From the NCBI GenBank assembly GCA_027605045.1, contig JAQFWX010000008.1, forward strand, positions 1,364,001 to 1,428,000: DNA of 64,000 nt. Reading direction: 5' to 3'. The DNA is from Phallus indusiatus (lineage: Eukaryota; Basidiomycota; Agaricomycetes; Phallales; Phallaceae). Positions 52,102-64,000 of this stretch are shown here, in pieces. Position 1 is the stretch's first letter, and every line of letters starts with the position of its first letter. The notes under the pieces were generated by a model. The model searched no databases, was not told the origin of the DNA, and saw only the letters and a list, made by a program, of their open reading frames with translations. The translations under genes were made by a program, and so were the position numbers.

Positions 52102-52129
52102 ACGCGTATAATACGCGCTGGTTACGCGT
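52102..52129. promoter_or_regulatory. Cluster of MCB-like ACGCGT boxes
   Basis: ACGCGT occurs at 52102-52107 and 52124-52129, with ACGCGC at 52113-52118 between them. ACGCGT is the MluI cell-cycle box bound by MBF (Mbp1-Swi6) in ascomycetes. The cluster lies 33 nt upstream of a TATAAAAG. Function is inferred. Confidence 0.4.
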
Positions 52130-52161
52130 TCGAATCGGAGTTCTAAAGCGAAGCGGCGGTG

Positions 52162-52169
52162 TATAAAAG
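52162..52169 (+). promoter_or_regulatory. TATA box in the PAF1/RhoGEF interval
   Basis: A perfect TATAAAAG lies downstream of the ACGCGT cluster and 54 nt before the ATG of a 41-codon ORF. Confidence 0.4.
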
Positions 52170-52222
52170 GTTTCAAACACCTGAATTACTGTTTCCTTGA
52201 TTCTTCCACGATCAAAACGCCT

Positions 52223-52348
52223 ATGAAGAAAATCCCGTGGCAGTGGCGAGGTTGGCACTCTGTTCTGCAGAGAGTCGACATTGACGTCGTCCGTTTGGCC
52301 ACACTTACCTTGTTACGTCTAAAGAAACGGACTATGATAAGCATCTGA
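52223..52348 (+). CDS. Possible small ORF, 41 residues
   Basis: An ATG-to-TGA frame reads MKKIPWQWRGWHSVLQRVDI and ends LLRLKKRTMISI. It is basic with an amphipathic look and matches no family I know. Its only support is position: a TATA box 54 nt upstream and ACGCGT boxes before that. It may equally be a non-coding transcript or nothing. Confidence 0.18.
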   Translation: MKKIPWQWRGWHSVLQRVDIDVVRLATLTLLRLKKRTMISI

Positions 52349-52726
52349 GGCGTTTCTGTTTGTCGTGGATTTTGCTTCGCACATTATTTTATCTTGTTTT
52401 TGTTATTGTTTTTGTGTCAAATATACTTTTTTCTGCTTTTTGTTAATGATTCAAGAATCAGCTCAACCTGTAGCATAATGTTGTTACTGTTTCTCGATGT
52501 AAAAAAATTGGTTCCATTAAAAGTTGACATCGTCCTTCACGGCGGTAGCAAAATGTACAAATGTTATTAAGTGGCCAACTATGCTATTTCAATTTTCAAC
52601 CAACTCATTGCTAAAATTTACTTTCCAAGCGCTAATTACATGTAGGGCATATGTGTGGAGTAAATGAGAAGAAAAAATATAAATAGATGAAGGTATACAT
52701 ATCCTCAAACAAACAGCGCGACGAGA

Positions 52727-55700
52727 TTATCGCCACCGTGTTGTTGAGGGACGAGGGGAATTAGGTGGAGAGGAGGAATGATTCCCAAAGAATGTCGCTG
52801 TTGAAGGCGGGGGGGAGGATAAGGATCCGGGTAAGTAAAGCGGAATAGTTGGGACAAGCTCTACAACTTCTTGAACGACCACGGCAGGTGCTCTTGCACC
52901 GGGGGCGCGTGGTAGTTCGGTAGCTCTCATCACAGCGTGGATTCGGGGTTCCTGACTTGACTCATTCTGCCATTCACCAGATGCAGGGGTGGTGCCCAAT
53001 TGAGGATTTGTTCCACGACCATCCCAGATACATCGGATTTCTGTTCCATGAATGATTTGCACCAGTCTTCCGGTATCAATATTGCGAATTTCAATAAAGC
53101 GTGGATCGAACAGGCAGACGTGCGGTGGATGGAAGGCAACGCGTTCAGCAGTTCCTTCCCACTCAAACATTATGCTTGAACGACATGGATCTCCGTACCG
53201 ATCAACGTATACACCAAATTCTGATATAAGCGTCAGGAGAAAATCTAGCGAACACAACGGAAAAATGGCCCACCGTCATAACAAAGAAGGAATTCGTTGT
53301 CGGCTGTGCGACACATTCCTAGTGGCCGGCTAGATTCACAACGCTTCGCTAAGGCTGCCAAACGAGGCTCTTCCCGTTGCGGTATGCTGACACTGGTATA
53401 GCTGAACGGTAGTAGTGACATCAGTCTCGGGCTATAATCATATTTGGAAAGGGACAAGAACGAACTCGCTGAGTTCCATAATTTCGAAACCTCTGGTACA
53501 AAGGACAGCTATTCGGTTCTTCAGGAAAATGACGTCCGAGGCTTCGGTCGGTAAAAGAATTCCTGTCAAGAAATCCCATTATTCATCATGGCTAAGCTTC
53601 GAATCACATGTGTACATACACGATAATGTCGGAACCAGTCGGATCGCTGTGAACCAAACAGGCCCCTACCAAATGTCCCAGGAGCCTTAGGCTTGTCAGC
53701 AATCTTTCCTCCAACAGGTTCCAGAACATGGAATATGCTTTCAGTCTGATCGCAAAAAATTAAACAAAATACTTTCTTAGGGACTTCTTCAGTTCAACGC
53801 ACCCCTTTCTTTTTCATATAAATTAGCAATGTTCGCCCATTCATCGTCCCGACTGAAAAGAACTGAACATCTTTGTGATTGTTCAGCTTCTGCGGCGTTC
53901 GATTTATGTTATGTCGTGGAGGTCCGGACGGAACAAGTGCCTCGATATGATATGCCCAGAGACTCTGAACCAAAATTGACCGCCATAAACAACAGAAGAT
54001 GTGTAGTTCATACCTTATCTGCCAAGACCAAAAATATACCAAAGTCTTCCAGCATGGCACATTGAGTTACAGCTTTCAAATGAAGAACACGTCGCATGGC
54101 TAAAATAGCTTTAAGTAATCGGACAGCGGAGTATCAGACTTCTGATGCGCACATTTAGAATCGTGTCGCAATCCAATCCATACACCTTCCGAACAACCGA
54201 CAGCCACAAGTCGCATACCATCAGCGGTGGCTTCGTTCGAATGTTAGTAAGACCACGGGTATAATCGCAGTGAACTCACAAAATGGAACAGAGCAAGTAA
54301 CCTTCCCAGTTAAAACTTGTTCTTGATTCCAAGCCGCATTCGACTGATTCTGGAGGGAAGGAACGAGGAACGTATCAGCGCTCAACGTCTCGAGCTCGAA
54401 GGCCTGTAAGTTAGGGATGAGTATATTATCTTCAGAGAGAGTTGCTGTTACTTTATACCTTGTTATTTTCTGTTACAGTCTTTCGCAACACCAATGCCTC
54501 TTCAAGCTTGGTCTTCCACTCTGCTCGACTTTGAGCTGACTCAGCGTATAAAGTATACAAACCGCCGATTCGTCCGTTATGATGGATCGTACATGGGTAA
54601 ACCGTTCGCGAATCTGTTACCATGTCGGCGGCAAGGATACTCGAGCTATCATCTATTGTTGCAGCACCAACGCCACCTCGCCCTCCTCTTTCACCGCCAC
54701 GTAGGCCTCGAAGCAATCCAGTACCACGGGTTTGCGGTGGATCAGTAAAGTTAACAATATTTAGTAAATCGATGGGTATTGGCTGTATGGAAAAAAATTA
54801 GGCTTCTGATCAGGAAAGAAAAACAGAGAAGGGGGCTTACGTGACGGTTCACATGATATTTCATTACGCCGTCCTTATCCTTAGGTTTGGTCATTACCAC
54901 TTGAGAGATATTTCAGATAGAGTAACTTAAAAAAGGTGACAGCAAACATACTATAATTATCAAACAGTAAAACGAAAAGTTCGCTCCAGCCATTCCATTC
55001 GAATCCAGCGTCAGCTTGACGAAGGAGTTTACCGGCATGGATCAAAACTCTAGACTCGTCGAGGAGATCCATATCCTTTCAAAAGTGCGTCAATGAGATT
55101 TGGAACAGAATAAAGGGCAGAAAACACATACCACGACTTCACCAGGTTTAAAGACGAGATTAGCGTTATATTTCCATAGCTCGACCTTTTGCTTCGAGCT
55201 AACCACACCAGGTTCTGAATCCCTTCCCAGAGCCTTAATAACGTCAAGAACCTGGGTTATCGCTTCTTTATCTTCATGATCGGCAGGTGAAGCAGACATG
55301 ATGCCCTTCAATAGCAAATCGTATCGTAATAAACGGGGGATCGGTCGATAAACGAACGCCTTAATATCCAGCTTGCGAGACTCCAAATGTCTTGTACATT
55401 GCTATTAAGTAGCTCGTTAAATCTTTATCAGTACAATTGATGACACAAAAATGACTTTACCTCCACAAAACTTTTAAAAGCAGGATTATTGGCGAGCTCT
55501 TCGTCTATGCGGTAAGCGGCTATAGGATAATGGGGAATGAAGTCCATATAGGCGTCGCGCCAATTAAGAGCCGCATCGAATATCGTCGCCGTAATGCTAT
55601 GTATCATTGGATGTTCTTCAAGTTGGATTTGATGTAACTTTTCAAGCATTCGTTTGTGATGCTTGAGTATTTCTCCGAAATTATAAAACACATCTTCAAT

Positions 55701-58700
55701 AAACTGCGGTAGCCTCTCACGCGGAATGATAGGCTGGCTGGTCTCAGCTGAAACTTTTAATGGTTCAATAAATATCTAAGTTAGTTGCATTAGCAACAGT
55801 GCCTTTTCTTGGTATGATAAAATGGCACAAACCGTTTCAAGATTGCCTAGATCTTTCACATACTCCATTTCACCTTTGATCAGTTCGAATATTTGTCTAT
55901 TCTCCGCGTAAGAAACAAAAGACATGGTCCACATAAAAAGAAGGATACTCACGACTGCCGAGTTACTTCTTGCTTGGTCATAGTTTCTCGAATCTCGGAA
56001 GATACCAGATCATGCCATTCAAGTTTAGAAGTAGGGCCTCGTAGCATGGCAGTTTGAAATGTCCGAAGATGGGCAACTTCAGATAGTTTTCGAATAGAAT
56101 GGATCGCTTCTTGCAAAAATTCGGCGTCCGGGTTGCCTTCAGCCGTATCTTTAAATATGGCTTCCAATAAAACGGGGTATCGTTGAAGGTGTTCGGACGG
56201 TCGGGAAATAAGATGTCGAAGATCAAGACGGCGGGTACTAGGATGGCGCAAGCAAGTCTATGCATTTAGAAACAACTGGAGTTATATACGCCTTGTCCAA
56301 TAGTCCAAAAAAACATACCTCATGAAACCTCCGGAATTCTTGATTATTTTCCAGCTCATCTTTCATTCGTTTTTCCGCTATTGGTAAATGGCCAATATAG
56401 TCCGGATAGGGCAACCGGAATTCAGCAGCAGCGGTAAGAAAGATATCTCCGATTCTTTGAATAATCGGTGCCTGCTCTCTTTGCCTCACATACATCGTTT
56501 CCAACAAGCGACGGTTGCACTCTCGGAGATCCAGAATATTTCCAAATACAGTGTCGATGAAGCTATCCAACTCGCCTGGTGGGATGACTTGGGGATCGTT
56601 CAAACGGAGTGGTTTTATGAAGAGCTAGAAACGAATGAATGACCAATAAACCGGAAATGGAGAGATGGCACCACACCGATTCAATTGTATCTAAATCCTG
56701 AACATACTGCTCTTCTTTTTCGACGACTTTACGAATGACCCTGAAATCGGCATGTTTCAGATAGTTTAATATAACGACAATGAGAATAAACGTACGTTTG
56801 TCTTTGGACTTCACTGTCGGGTAAGGTTCCCAGAATTTGAGGGTCAACAGATTTAGACCACTGGTCAACGCCCTTAAACAACACATCTCATTAACTCAAC
56901 AACGAATCAAGGGTCTGAAACTTACAGGTCTGTCTGGAGCTTCTACAGGTAGCTCCAACGATTTTGGAAGGCTCTGGAGGTAGAAATTATTAAAAGAGGA
57001 GACCAACAAGAGAAAGAAGATACATACAGCAGCCCTCCTTGGACACCGAGGAGAGTAACATGGAAGACCTTCTGAACAACCAAGGGAATAGCACTTTGTC
57101 AGGATGGTAATAACAGCTGTCGGAAGTTCTTCCTGAGGCTGAGCTTCGATTGATCCACCTTCTTGGTCGTCAAGAAACATGTAAACGTCCTCGACACTAT
57201 CGGTAAGCTGTCGACCACCCCACTCTACTTCATAGAAGAACAGCTGGCTTTGCAAGCTTCGAGCCACGCCTAACGCAATTCGGCGATCATTTGTTGAAAT
57301 GCCCATATTGATGAGCAATTCTCTTTGAATTTGAGACTGTATTGTCGACTAGAAGAAGAAGAAAAGTGAATTAAGACATGCGTTTATCTAGAAACAGAGG
57401 AACGGGGCGGCTTACAACAATATCTTTTCCTGTAAAGGCACGTTGGTACGGAATACCGCCTTTAACATGTGTACCTCTTGGGACTTTATCACGGAGTCGG
57501 ACGGCCAAGTGACTCAGAAGAGATAGCATAACAAAACGATCGGGATCTTCGTCAATGTCCTCATCGAATTCTTCGTCATCGTCGGGTACGGGCATAGCGC
57601 CTTTGATACTCGCAATGGTGCGTTGCAACTCCTCCTGATGACGAGCCATTCGAGAGGATTCGGCGTGTCGCGTGGTATCATGTTGCTGCTGACGAGGAGT
57701 AATCGGTGTGGTGGCCTGAGGTGACTTCATTGGAGCTGTTGGAGACTCCATTACGGGGGAATGGGAGTTATTAGACATAGCGACTGAATTTCCGCGAGAA
57801 ACGCTTGTGGGAGGGGTAATCGTTGACCTAGGGTCAATAATATTGGCATCGTTATCGTAGTCGTTATACGCAGCGCCATAAAAACTGTCTCTCCCATAAA
57901 CGCTGCCAGAATCAGTTATTGCACGTTGGACGTGGTGGATCGAGTGAGGAGCAGGACTGTCAATAGAGTATTGACCGCTGGAGACTGAAGCACTTCCAAA
58001 ACTGGTGTGTCGGTCTATCTGTGGAGCACCGAGGGTGCTTTTGGAAGTGCTCAGGAGGCCGTCGGAGTAGCTGTGCGGACCATTGCCGTTCGAAAAGTAA
58101 CTGGTGCCAGGTATGGTAGGATTAGCTGCCCCTCGAGGAAGATATGACTGAGGAGCAGAAGCGGTATATTTAGGATCAGCCCCAGCATAGGTGCCATGCC
58201 GTGCCAGCGGTTGTTGAGATTGGTGATGGGGAGGAGACAGCGAAGTTGCGCGAGTTATGTGAGGGCTGGCGGGATTCAAATCCCCGTAGGGATAACCATC
58301 TGAAATCGGTGAGGTAACTAAAGGTTGCTTTCTGTCTAGTGGAAAGTAGGACGACGTCGCTGAGGGGGGATCGCTAGGTGGTTTAGGGAGCGGTCGGTGT
58401 TGACGCGGTGATTGGGGAGGAGGTTGCTGACGGATCTGAGGTAAATATGATGATCGAGGAGAAAATTCTTCTGCTGTAAATGGATAGAAACATGTACAGG
58501 CTATTCAAGCGATGAGTTAATAAGAAAAACATACCTGATTGGAGTCGTGGACTCAGTGTTGAGGAATAGGGATGTCGCATATCGTCGACGTCGTAGTATT
58601 CTTGAGGAGAGTCTTCTACTCGCCCGTTCGACGAGGGAGAGGGACCAGTCTCGTGCATATCGGATGACATGCCGCCATCGTCTTCAACGAAACTTTTGAA

Positions 58701-58769
58701 CACGTCGTCGTACAATTGGGTGAATCCGTCGTCTGTGGGAGTCTCAGATGGACGGGATCCTAACGGCAT
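52727..58769 (-). CDS. ROM2: Rom1/Rom2-like Rho1 GEF with DEP, two DH, PH and CNH domains
   Basis: The chosen start is the ATG at 58769 (MPLGSRPSETPTDDG); the frame above opens with TTG. A Ser/Pro-rich N-terminus of about 470 residues leads to a DEP domain (HVKGGIPYQRAFTGKDIV, then MGISTNDRRIALGVARSL and VEDVYMFLDD). The first DH domain follows (56.6-55.95 kb: VIRKVVEKEEQYVQDLDTIE, DLRECNRRLLETMYVRQ, LDLRHLISRPSEHLQRYPVL). A second DH lies at 55.9-55.1 kb (GEMEYVKDLGNLETV-type start, HHKRMLEKLHQIQLEEHP, LDIKAFVYRPIPRLLRYDLL). Then come a PH domain (YPCTIHHNGRIGGLYTLYAE) and a CNH domain (EFGVYVDRYGDPCRSSIMFE, FIEIRNIDTGRLVQIIHG). Rom2 activates Rho1 for cell-wall integrity and actin polarity at the plasma membrane. 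Roughly 1,500 residues and many introns; the frame looks intact. Confidence 0.92.
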
Positions 58770-59409
58770 TTCTCTCAAACAGCCTGAGGGTTTTTATGTA
58801 ACAGAACAGGTATACTTCCCGAGTCGAGGGAATCTAGTGAGTGGATCCAGGAGGTGGTCGATGAGGTTGCCCAACGTCAATCTCGGACGACCTTCGACTC
58901 GATGATTATGAAACCGGAGGTTACGCGGCAAATTCAAACTCAGTTATCAAGCACTCTCTGCCCATCACTTCGGGAGATGGATGGCAGTGATGGACGGCTT
59001 CTGGTTGGCAACGGCCTTTGCAGGCAACAAAAACGCACTGCCAGTGCTAACCAAAAACGAACGGGAACTTTGAAGTTGGTTGTGAAAATCACCTTGAAAT
59101 CATTCCAGGTATGTGGAGATGCGAACAAAATGTACGAGGATCGTAAATACTCGGAACACTGGATATATTGGATAGCAGCCTGAAAGATAACACACTGCAT
59201 CTCCTCAGCTTCTTGTGGGGATCGCCTCGTGACAGCAAAACTTCATGCACACATGTCTCAACTGCAAACTGCGGGCATCACCGTCTATAAAATCAAAACA
59301 TCGTGCAAAAATTGACTACACAGCTGATATTAATTCATCTGGACGAAATGCATCGACATACATATAAATATTATAGTACAACTTGGCAAATGCCTAGTAC
59401 ATACAATCA
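58770..59409. other. Intergenic region upstream of the RhoGEF gene
   Basis: About 640 nt between the RhoGEF start and the 3' end of the transcription factor gene on the same strand. A plus-strand open frame at 58854-59183 has no recognisable protein and is taken as chance. An additional upstream exon of the RhoGEF cannot be excluded. Confidence 0.4.
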
Positions 59410-62400
59410 TTATCGCTTTTCTCGCGAGGGAGCGCTCGCACTAGCAGCATCAAACATTTGCCAACCAACGACATTGGTCGACGTCCAAGGCATGTCTGCA
59501 TAAAATTGTGGATTGGATGGGAAAGAATCAAGGGACACGGATCCAGGCGTAATTTGAGCCAAGCCCGAGGACCAGCCGGTATTATAATTTTGATCCAATG
59601 CTTGGTCGGACGCGAACACCCTGTTTATACCCGGATTTATACCAGCATCCTGTCCATTCCCTGTGCTATTAGAATTGATATCAACAGATCCAGACGTGTA
59701 CCCCCTCATCACTTGAGCAATAAAATCCTCGAGCGCGGCGTCGGTATCCTGAGACTGGTCGATGTTGGTGTTCATATCGACATTTGAGTAAGGCAATCCA
59801 ACTTGGTCTTGTCCGGAATTTACAAGACTTTCAATCCAGTTTTGATTTGACAACTGGAATTGAGTGGGATCATAAAGCTCGGGACGGGGCTGTGATAACA
59901 AGTCCGTGCCGAAAAAAGTTTTATCAGTGGCAGCCACAGCCTCCGAATTGCTAGCACCTGGGGTAGCGATATCTAGCCCTAACTCGCGGAATAACGAAAG
60001 TGGGTCAAACGCCTGCGTGTTCTGCGGTGCCTGTTGAAAAGCAGACGACATTTTTTGATCCCCAGATAACTCAGTCAGTATTTGATTATGTTGGAACCAG
60101 AGACCAGACTCGAATGTGGAATTGAAATTTTGTGTCTCGTGGTAGAGATACGCAGCAGGCCCGGGAACATCAGCAAGAGAAGCCGAAGACGCGGGTGCTA
60201 AAGCCGTCCGTGACATCTCGGAAGATGATTGAGACTGTACATTGGAGCTCGAGTGCGGCCTGGGATACATACGAGACTTTCCAGCCCTTTGATCAACCAG
60301 TCTAGTCTCTCCAACTAACGCAGCGATCTCATCCTCTTCTTCTTCTTTCAGCACAGGAACAGGCATTTCCGGACCGGCATCTCCGAATTGCCCTTCATTC
60401 TGATATTGCGATTGTCTATCATTCAGTCTTGTTTCCCCCGTTTTGGACCGACGTGCTAATTGATTTTGATAAGCATTGTAGACCAATCGTGCTCTGTCCC
60501 GAAGTTTTAGCATCGTTGGCTATAAATGATGTGTGACTTCAAAAGAAAGACAGAGAGCAATAAGACCACGTACGAGTGCCCTAACAGTTCTATTCGAGTC
60601 CTTGATTTTCTCGAATAAATCACAAGCCATTTCTATGTTAGCCAGTGCAGACGATGCAATGCTAAGATTTGGAGAACGGACGACCAAACCGCCGAGACAT
60701 GTCTAAAGAATAAGATCAACTTTTTAACATCACGGAAGAGATTGAAAACGTACAACGGCTGAAAACACTTGCGCCCTATGTAAACAAACTCACTAAACGG
60801 ATACTTCAAATAATGCCGCTATATGAACTTACCAAAAATACCATATACGAGGTGAAAGTCGTGGCTCTAGAGCATATAGTTCCACACCGCGAGCAATAAG
60901 TGAACACGAAGACCGATATACAGCCAGCACACTAGCGGCGAACTTGGTCATAAGCGGTTGATCGGAAGTGTTCAAAGCGTGCACAAAATAAGGACGATGC
61001 AGAAGAAGAAGGGCTGAACCAATTTTTTTTTTTTTCAAAAAAACTGTGTTGTGTGTGAGGGGATTTGAAAATTACATACCAACTTGAGAAAGGAAAAATG
61101 TTGTATACCGCTGCATTACCAGACAGGTTCTCGTTTTCCAGTCTAGCCCATATTGGTCTAACGGAATATAAGATGAATGCGGATCGGACCCGGATACTGC
61201 CGGTATATCGCTAGAGGACTTCAACGAAGGCAATCTCAGCAAACTTGGAATATTCTCCAACTGTTCTCTGAGAACTCTGTCAAGTACTAAAACGGTATAA
61301 TAGCTCGGTTTTTGAGCACCCCACGCTTGTTCGACGGTTGGCACTAATTTCACAAAGCAAAATTGGTGTTTCCAAGCTTTGTCTGAAAAAGGTAGATGCA
61401 TGAAGAAATCCCTCAGCTACAGCAATAAACGTGAGGTCTTACAGATATCCAATATTTCGTCTCGATCTATTTTAGCAGAATGAGAACTATTCGAAGATGA
61501 ATATTTTTCCAAAAGATGCTCATAAGGTCTTTTGAGGTCAATTGCAATACGTAGAAAAGAGGGGGGTCTTCCACTTGGCATGCTCTAAACTCTCGTAGGT
61601 TAGGGGGAAAGATAAAAGTACATTATTAATTACCAGCCATGAATCATAAGTGTATAACTCCCAGAATAAATCTTGCCTGAGTCTTGTTTCTGGGGGATCG
61701 AGTTTCCACTTTGTAGGATCGCGGTCTACGTATTTTCCTGTGAGAAAAGAACATACAGCTCACAAAAGGTAAACTTACGCAAACCAATCTTGGAAGGAAA
61801 TTTTTCCTTTTAATACGCTATTACGTATTTGATGGGCAGTAAGTAACTCACCCCAGTAGCCAATTTAGTGGCAAGGCCCATGAGAGCCCAAGACCCACCA
61901 TACCCCATTCGAGCATCACTCATGTGAAGATAATAGCTCATCAAGAGCTGTAACGCACTTCAGTTTTAAAAAAAGATAAGACATAAACTCTCCTTACCAA
62001 GATCCGAACAATATCCAAACCAGGATCCAGCAAACACGCTGGCATTCCCGTCTCAACTCCGGACTCGGCCTGAGGCGTTCCAACAACTTTTGTATCAGCA
62101 GATTGATGAACAGGATTTGCACCCCGATCAGAGGCGACGGCAGCTCTTGCGAGGTGATAGTATACGTTTGTACCAGGGGAACCACAGGGCTGATCTGTAT
62201 CAAGATGTGTGCCGATAGCAAGAATGACAAAAAAGGTCGCTAGCGTTAGAGAGTAAGATGGAGGGTGAGGATGAGATTTTGGTGAAGAGCTAGTGGTGCT
62301 TGAGAAAGGATATATGACGTTGAATATAGCGGCCATGAAATGAGAGCGAGAGATGGGGTCGTATAACCAGCTTGAGTGAGCGTAGCTAATAGATTAAATG

Positions 62401-64000
62401 AGATTTAGTACAGAGTACCAGGTGCGAAAAGACTTACTAAATGTCAACCAATTTCATTGCTTCGTCGTAATCGGGTATATAGCTTCGAATTCTCAGTAGA
62501 ATCTCAGAGCTAATATCCGCGTCATCTATACCTCCCATTGGAAACATTCGACTTGCATATAGGATATCCGGCGTGAGAATGGCTGACAAGCTTAGCGGCT
62601 TCATAATATTGTTTGAGGGAGCAAAATTTGTGCTAGCATCCGTATGCTGTGAGTTAGGTTTAACATCCTCGTTCTTCGCGTGTTTTCGGGTAAATTTAGG
62701 TAAGAAGAAAAGGGTAGAAAGGAGACGTACAACTAGGTAGTACTGTAAGTGTTCAGTCGTGTTAGTCGAAGATAAGATAAGATAGGGCGGAGTCTCAAAT
62801 CGAAAAGATCTGTGCAATCAACCAAATGCAGTGCAGCACTGTGCAGGGATAGACATATATCATGGAACAAGTGAATTTGGGGGATGAGCATGATACAGAC
62901 GGTGCAGGGTGCAGGTCCGTTGGCAGAAGTGATACGCTTTCATAACGAAACGCCCAGGGGAAGACGACACGGAAGGAAGAAGGAAAACAGACCACCACAG
63001 CAAAGATAGTACACCGAATGAGATTGCATGATGATGTTACTTACCCAAGCTCCTGCATTTTGGGCATGGTAGGTAGACCGCCCGTCTTCCTTGATAGAAA
63101 GGAGTCCAAGTGCTCGAGTAAGAATGTCGGGTTCCTCTTCACGTCTAGGCGACTTGTCCCGACGTTCGCTTGCGTTCTGGGTTGTGTCTATTAGAGACCG
63201 GGCTAGGCTCTGCCCGTCTTCGACGGTTTCATTGTTATCATTCTGTCTGGGCCTTAGTTCACCGTGTTTACTCGGTTTTTGACTATGATGTCTCGCTTGT
63301 CTGTCATAATGCGACAACCTGGGTATACTGAGATCGAGTCCAAACCGGGAATCACCCAAATGCAACAATGGATGTGTATCGTCTGAAACTTTGGCATGTG
63401 CGTCTTGAAGAGCGTTTTCTAGTTCGTGAACACGCCGCTTCAAAGCCGTGATAGAGTTTTGGTGTTCGAGGATTTTTAGCTGGATTTGTGAGTGAGGAAT
63501 AATTGATGGGCGCGAGGTGTCGCTCGGACTGAAGGGGAGGAAGATTTGCTAAATGAGATAATTGATGAAATGGTGGGGATTCAGACTTAATGACTTGCCG
63601 ATGGGTTTTTGACGTGTCGGATGGCACTAGCACACCTACACCAATCTAGTTCAAGCCCAAGATGAGAATGGGTAGTAATAGCTCACCTTGTGGACAAATA
63701 GCCTCACATCCTCGCCTGTGAATATTACTTGTAAGTCTACTGTGAGTTTTGAAGGCAGTTAAGAGAGTAACGCGCTTGATACAAGTGAGACAAGGGAATG
63801 AGATGACTTGGGATGTTTGAGCTGCCGAGCTTGTTTGGATGATGGAGTCGCTCTTGAGGCATTTGATCTTGAGTCTTGTGTCATCATCAGCAAATGGATA
63901 TAAAAAAACAACACTGAAAAGCGCACCGTTTACACTCTGCGCAGGAGGTGCTGATACGAGACTTGAAACCTGAGCCTGGAGCGATGTTGTCAAGTTTGAA
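59410..64000 (-). CDS. Zn2Cys6 transcription factor with fungal-specific domain, 5' end outside window
   Basis: The frame is open to the right edge, so the first codons are missing. The binuclear cluster reads TSCAECKRLKIKC, with a 51-nt intron inside KR, then SFPCLTCIKRGCEAICPQG. The last part needs a GC-AG intron (63775-63716) to keep Cys6. A heptad-like region follows (QIQLKILEHQNSI, ALKRRVHELENALQ). Then comes the middle homology region (DADISSEILLRI, VYYHLARAAVA, MSYYLHMSDARMGYGGSWAL, DRDPTKWKLDPPE, LFWELYTYDSW, MPSGRPPSF). The C-terminal regulatory part is Gln/Asn/Ser-rich and ends MFDAASASAPSREKR. At least twelve introns. Zn2Cys6 factors bind CGG repeats as dimers and regulate metabolism; the target genes cannot be told from the sequence. 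Confidence 0.88.

Larger units (their letters stand above)
51958..52726. other. Convergent intergenic region with ACGCGT boxes, PAF1 / RhoGEF
   Basis: Almost 770 nt between two 3' ends, longer than expected for UTRs alone. It contains two ACGCGT boxes, a perfect 7-nt-arm inverted repeat around 52103-52117, a TATA box at 52162 and a 41-codon ORF (52223-52348). These are listed separately. Confidence 0.5.

Noticed and set aside
52095..52160. tRNA-like B box (GTTCGAATC) with possible A box upstream
   Set aside because: The five bases either side of the TTCGAAT loop do not pair, and no acceptor or anticodon stem could be drawn.
58854..59183. 109-codon plus-strand open frame upstream of the RhoGEF
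   Set aside because: No conserved motif and no splice partners; it lies in the expected promoter.

Overview
The window is a gene-dense stretch of fungal nuclear DNA, most likely from a mushroom-forming basidiomycete (Agaricomycetes). Nearly every gene is cut by short introns of about 44-65 nt with GT...AG ends. Families typical of this group are present: a Rom2-type RhoGEF with two DH domains, a fungal Zn2Cys6 factor, a hybrid histidine kinase, and a kinase-like protein with an MLKL-type N-terminus whose C-terminal block I know only from basidiomycetes. No insertion sequence, retrotransposon, CRISPR array or viral gene was seen. The exon joins below were worked out by hand from splice signals and conserved protein sequence.

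Layout: 1-287 (-) start of a copper P-type ATPase; 1015-2247 (+) SFH5; 3020-4371 (-) RRP4; 4881-5542 (-) MYND protein; 6427-7167 (+) Y14/RBM8A; 7465-8631 (+) HP1-like chromo protein; 8920-11525 (+) acidic DFxDF-motif protein; 11941-14557 (+) TAP-like alpha/beta hydrolase; 14661-19929 (-) Doa10/MARCH6 ubiquitin ligase; 20300-21943 (-) argininosuccinate synthase; 22245-22334 (+) tRNA-Leu with an intron; 22457-23000 (+) possible small spliced gene; 23048-25946 (+) MLKL-NTD/kinase-like protein; 26364-34011 (-) acetyl-CoA carboxylase; 34324-36157 (-) xylulokinase; 37234-38621 (+) ZIP transporter; 38742-39478 (-) TMEM97/EXPERA protein; 39751-41077 (-) GST; 41782-44898 (-) Cdc48/p97; 45561-50017 (+) hybrid histidine kinase; 50327-51957 (+) Paf1; 52727-58769 (-) Rom1/2-like RhoGEF; 59410-64000 (-) Zn2Cys6 transcription factor, open at the right edge.

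Most genes are housekeeping and do not form a pathway cluster. Functional links exist by theme only: Doa10 and Cdc48 both act in ER-associated degradation, and Y14, Rrp4 and Paf1 all act in RNA production or turnover. The accessory part is 22.3-26 kb, around the tRNA. It holds the MLKL-like gene, the best candidate for an undescribed system, and a small unassigned spliced ORF ending 47 nt before it. Other points for a second look are a Zn2Cys6 domain that seems to need a GC-AG intron, tandem DH domains, in-frame 51-nt introns in HP1 and ARG1, and a cluster of ACGCGT boxes with a TATA box in an otherwise empty interval near 52.1 kb.
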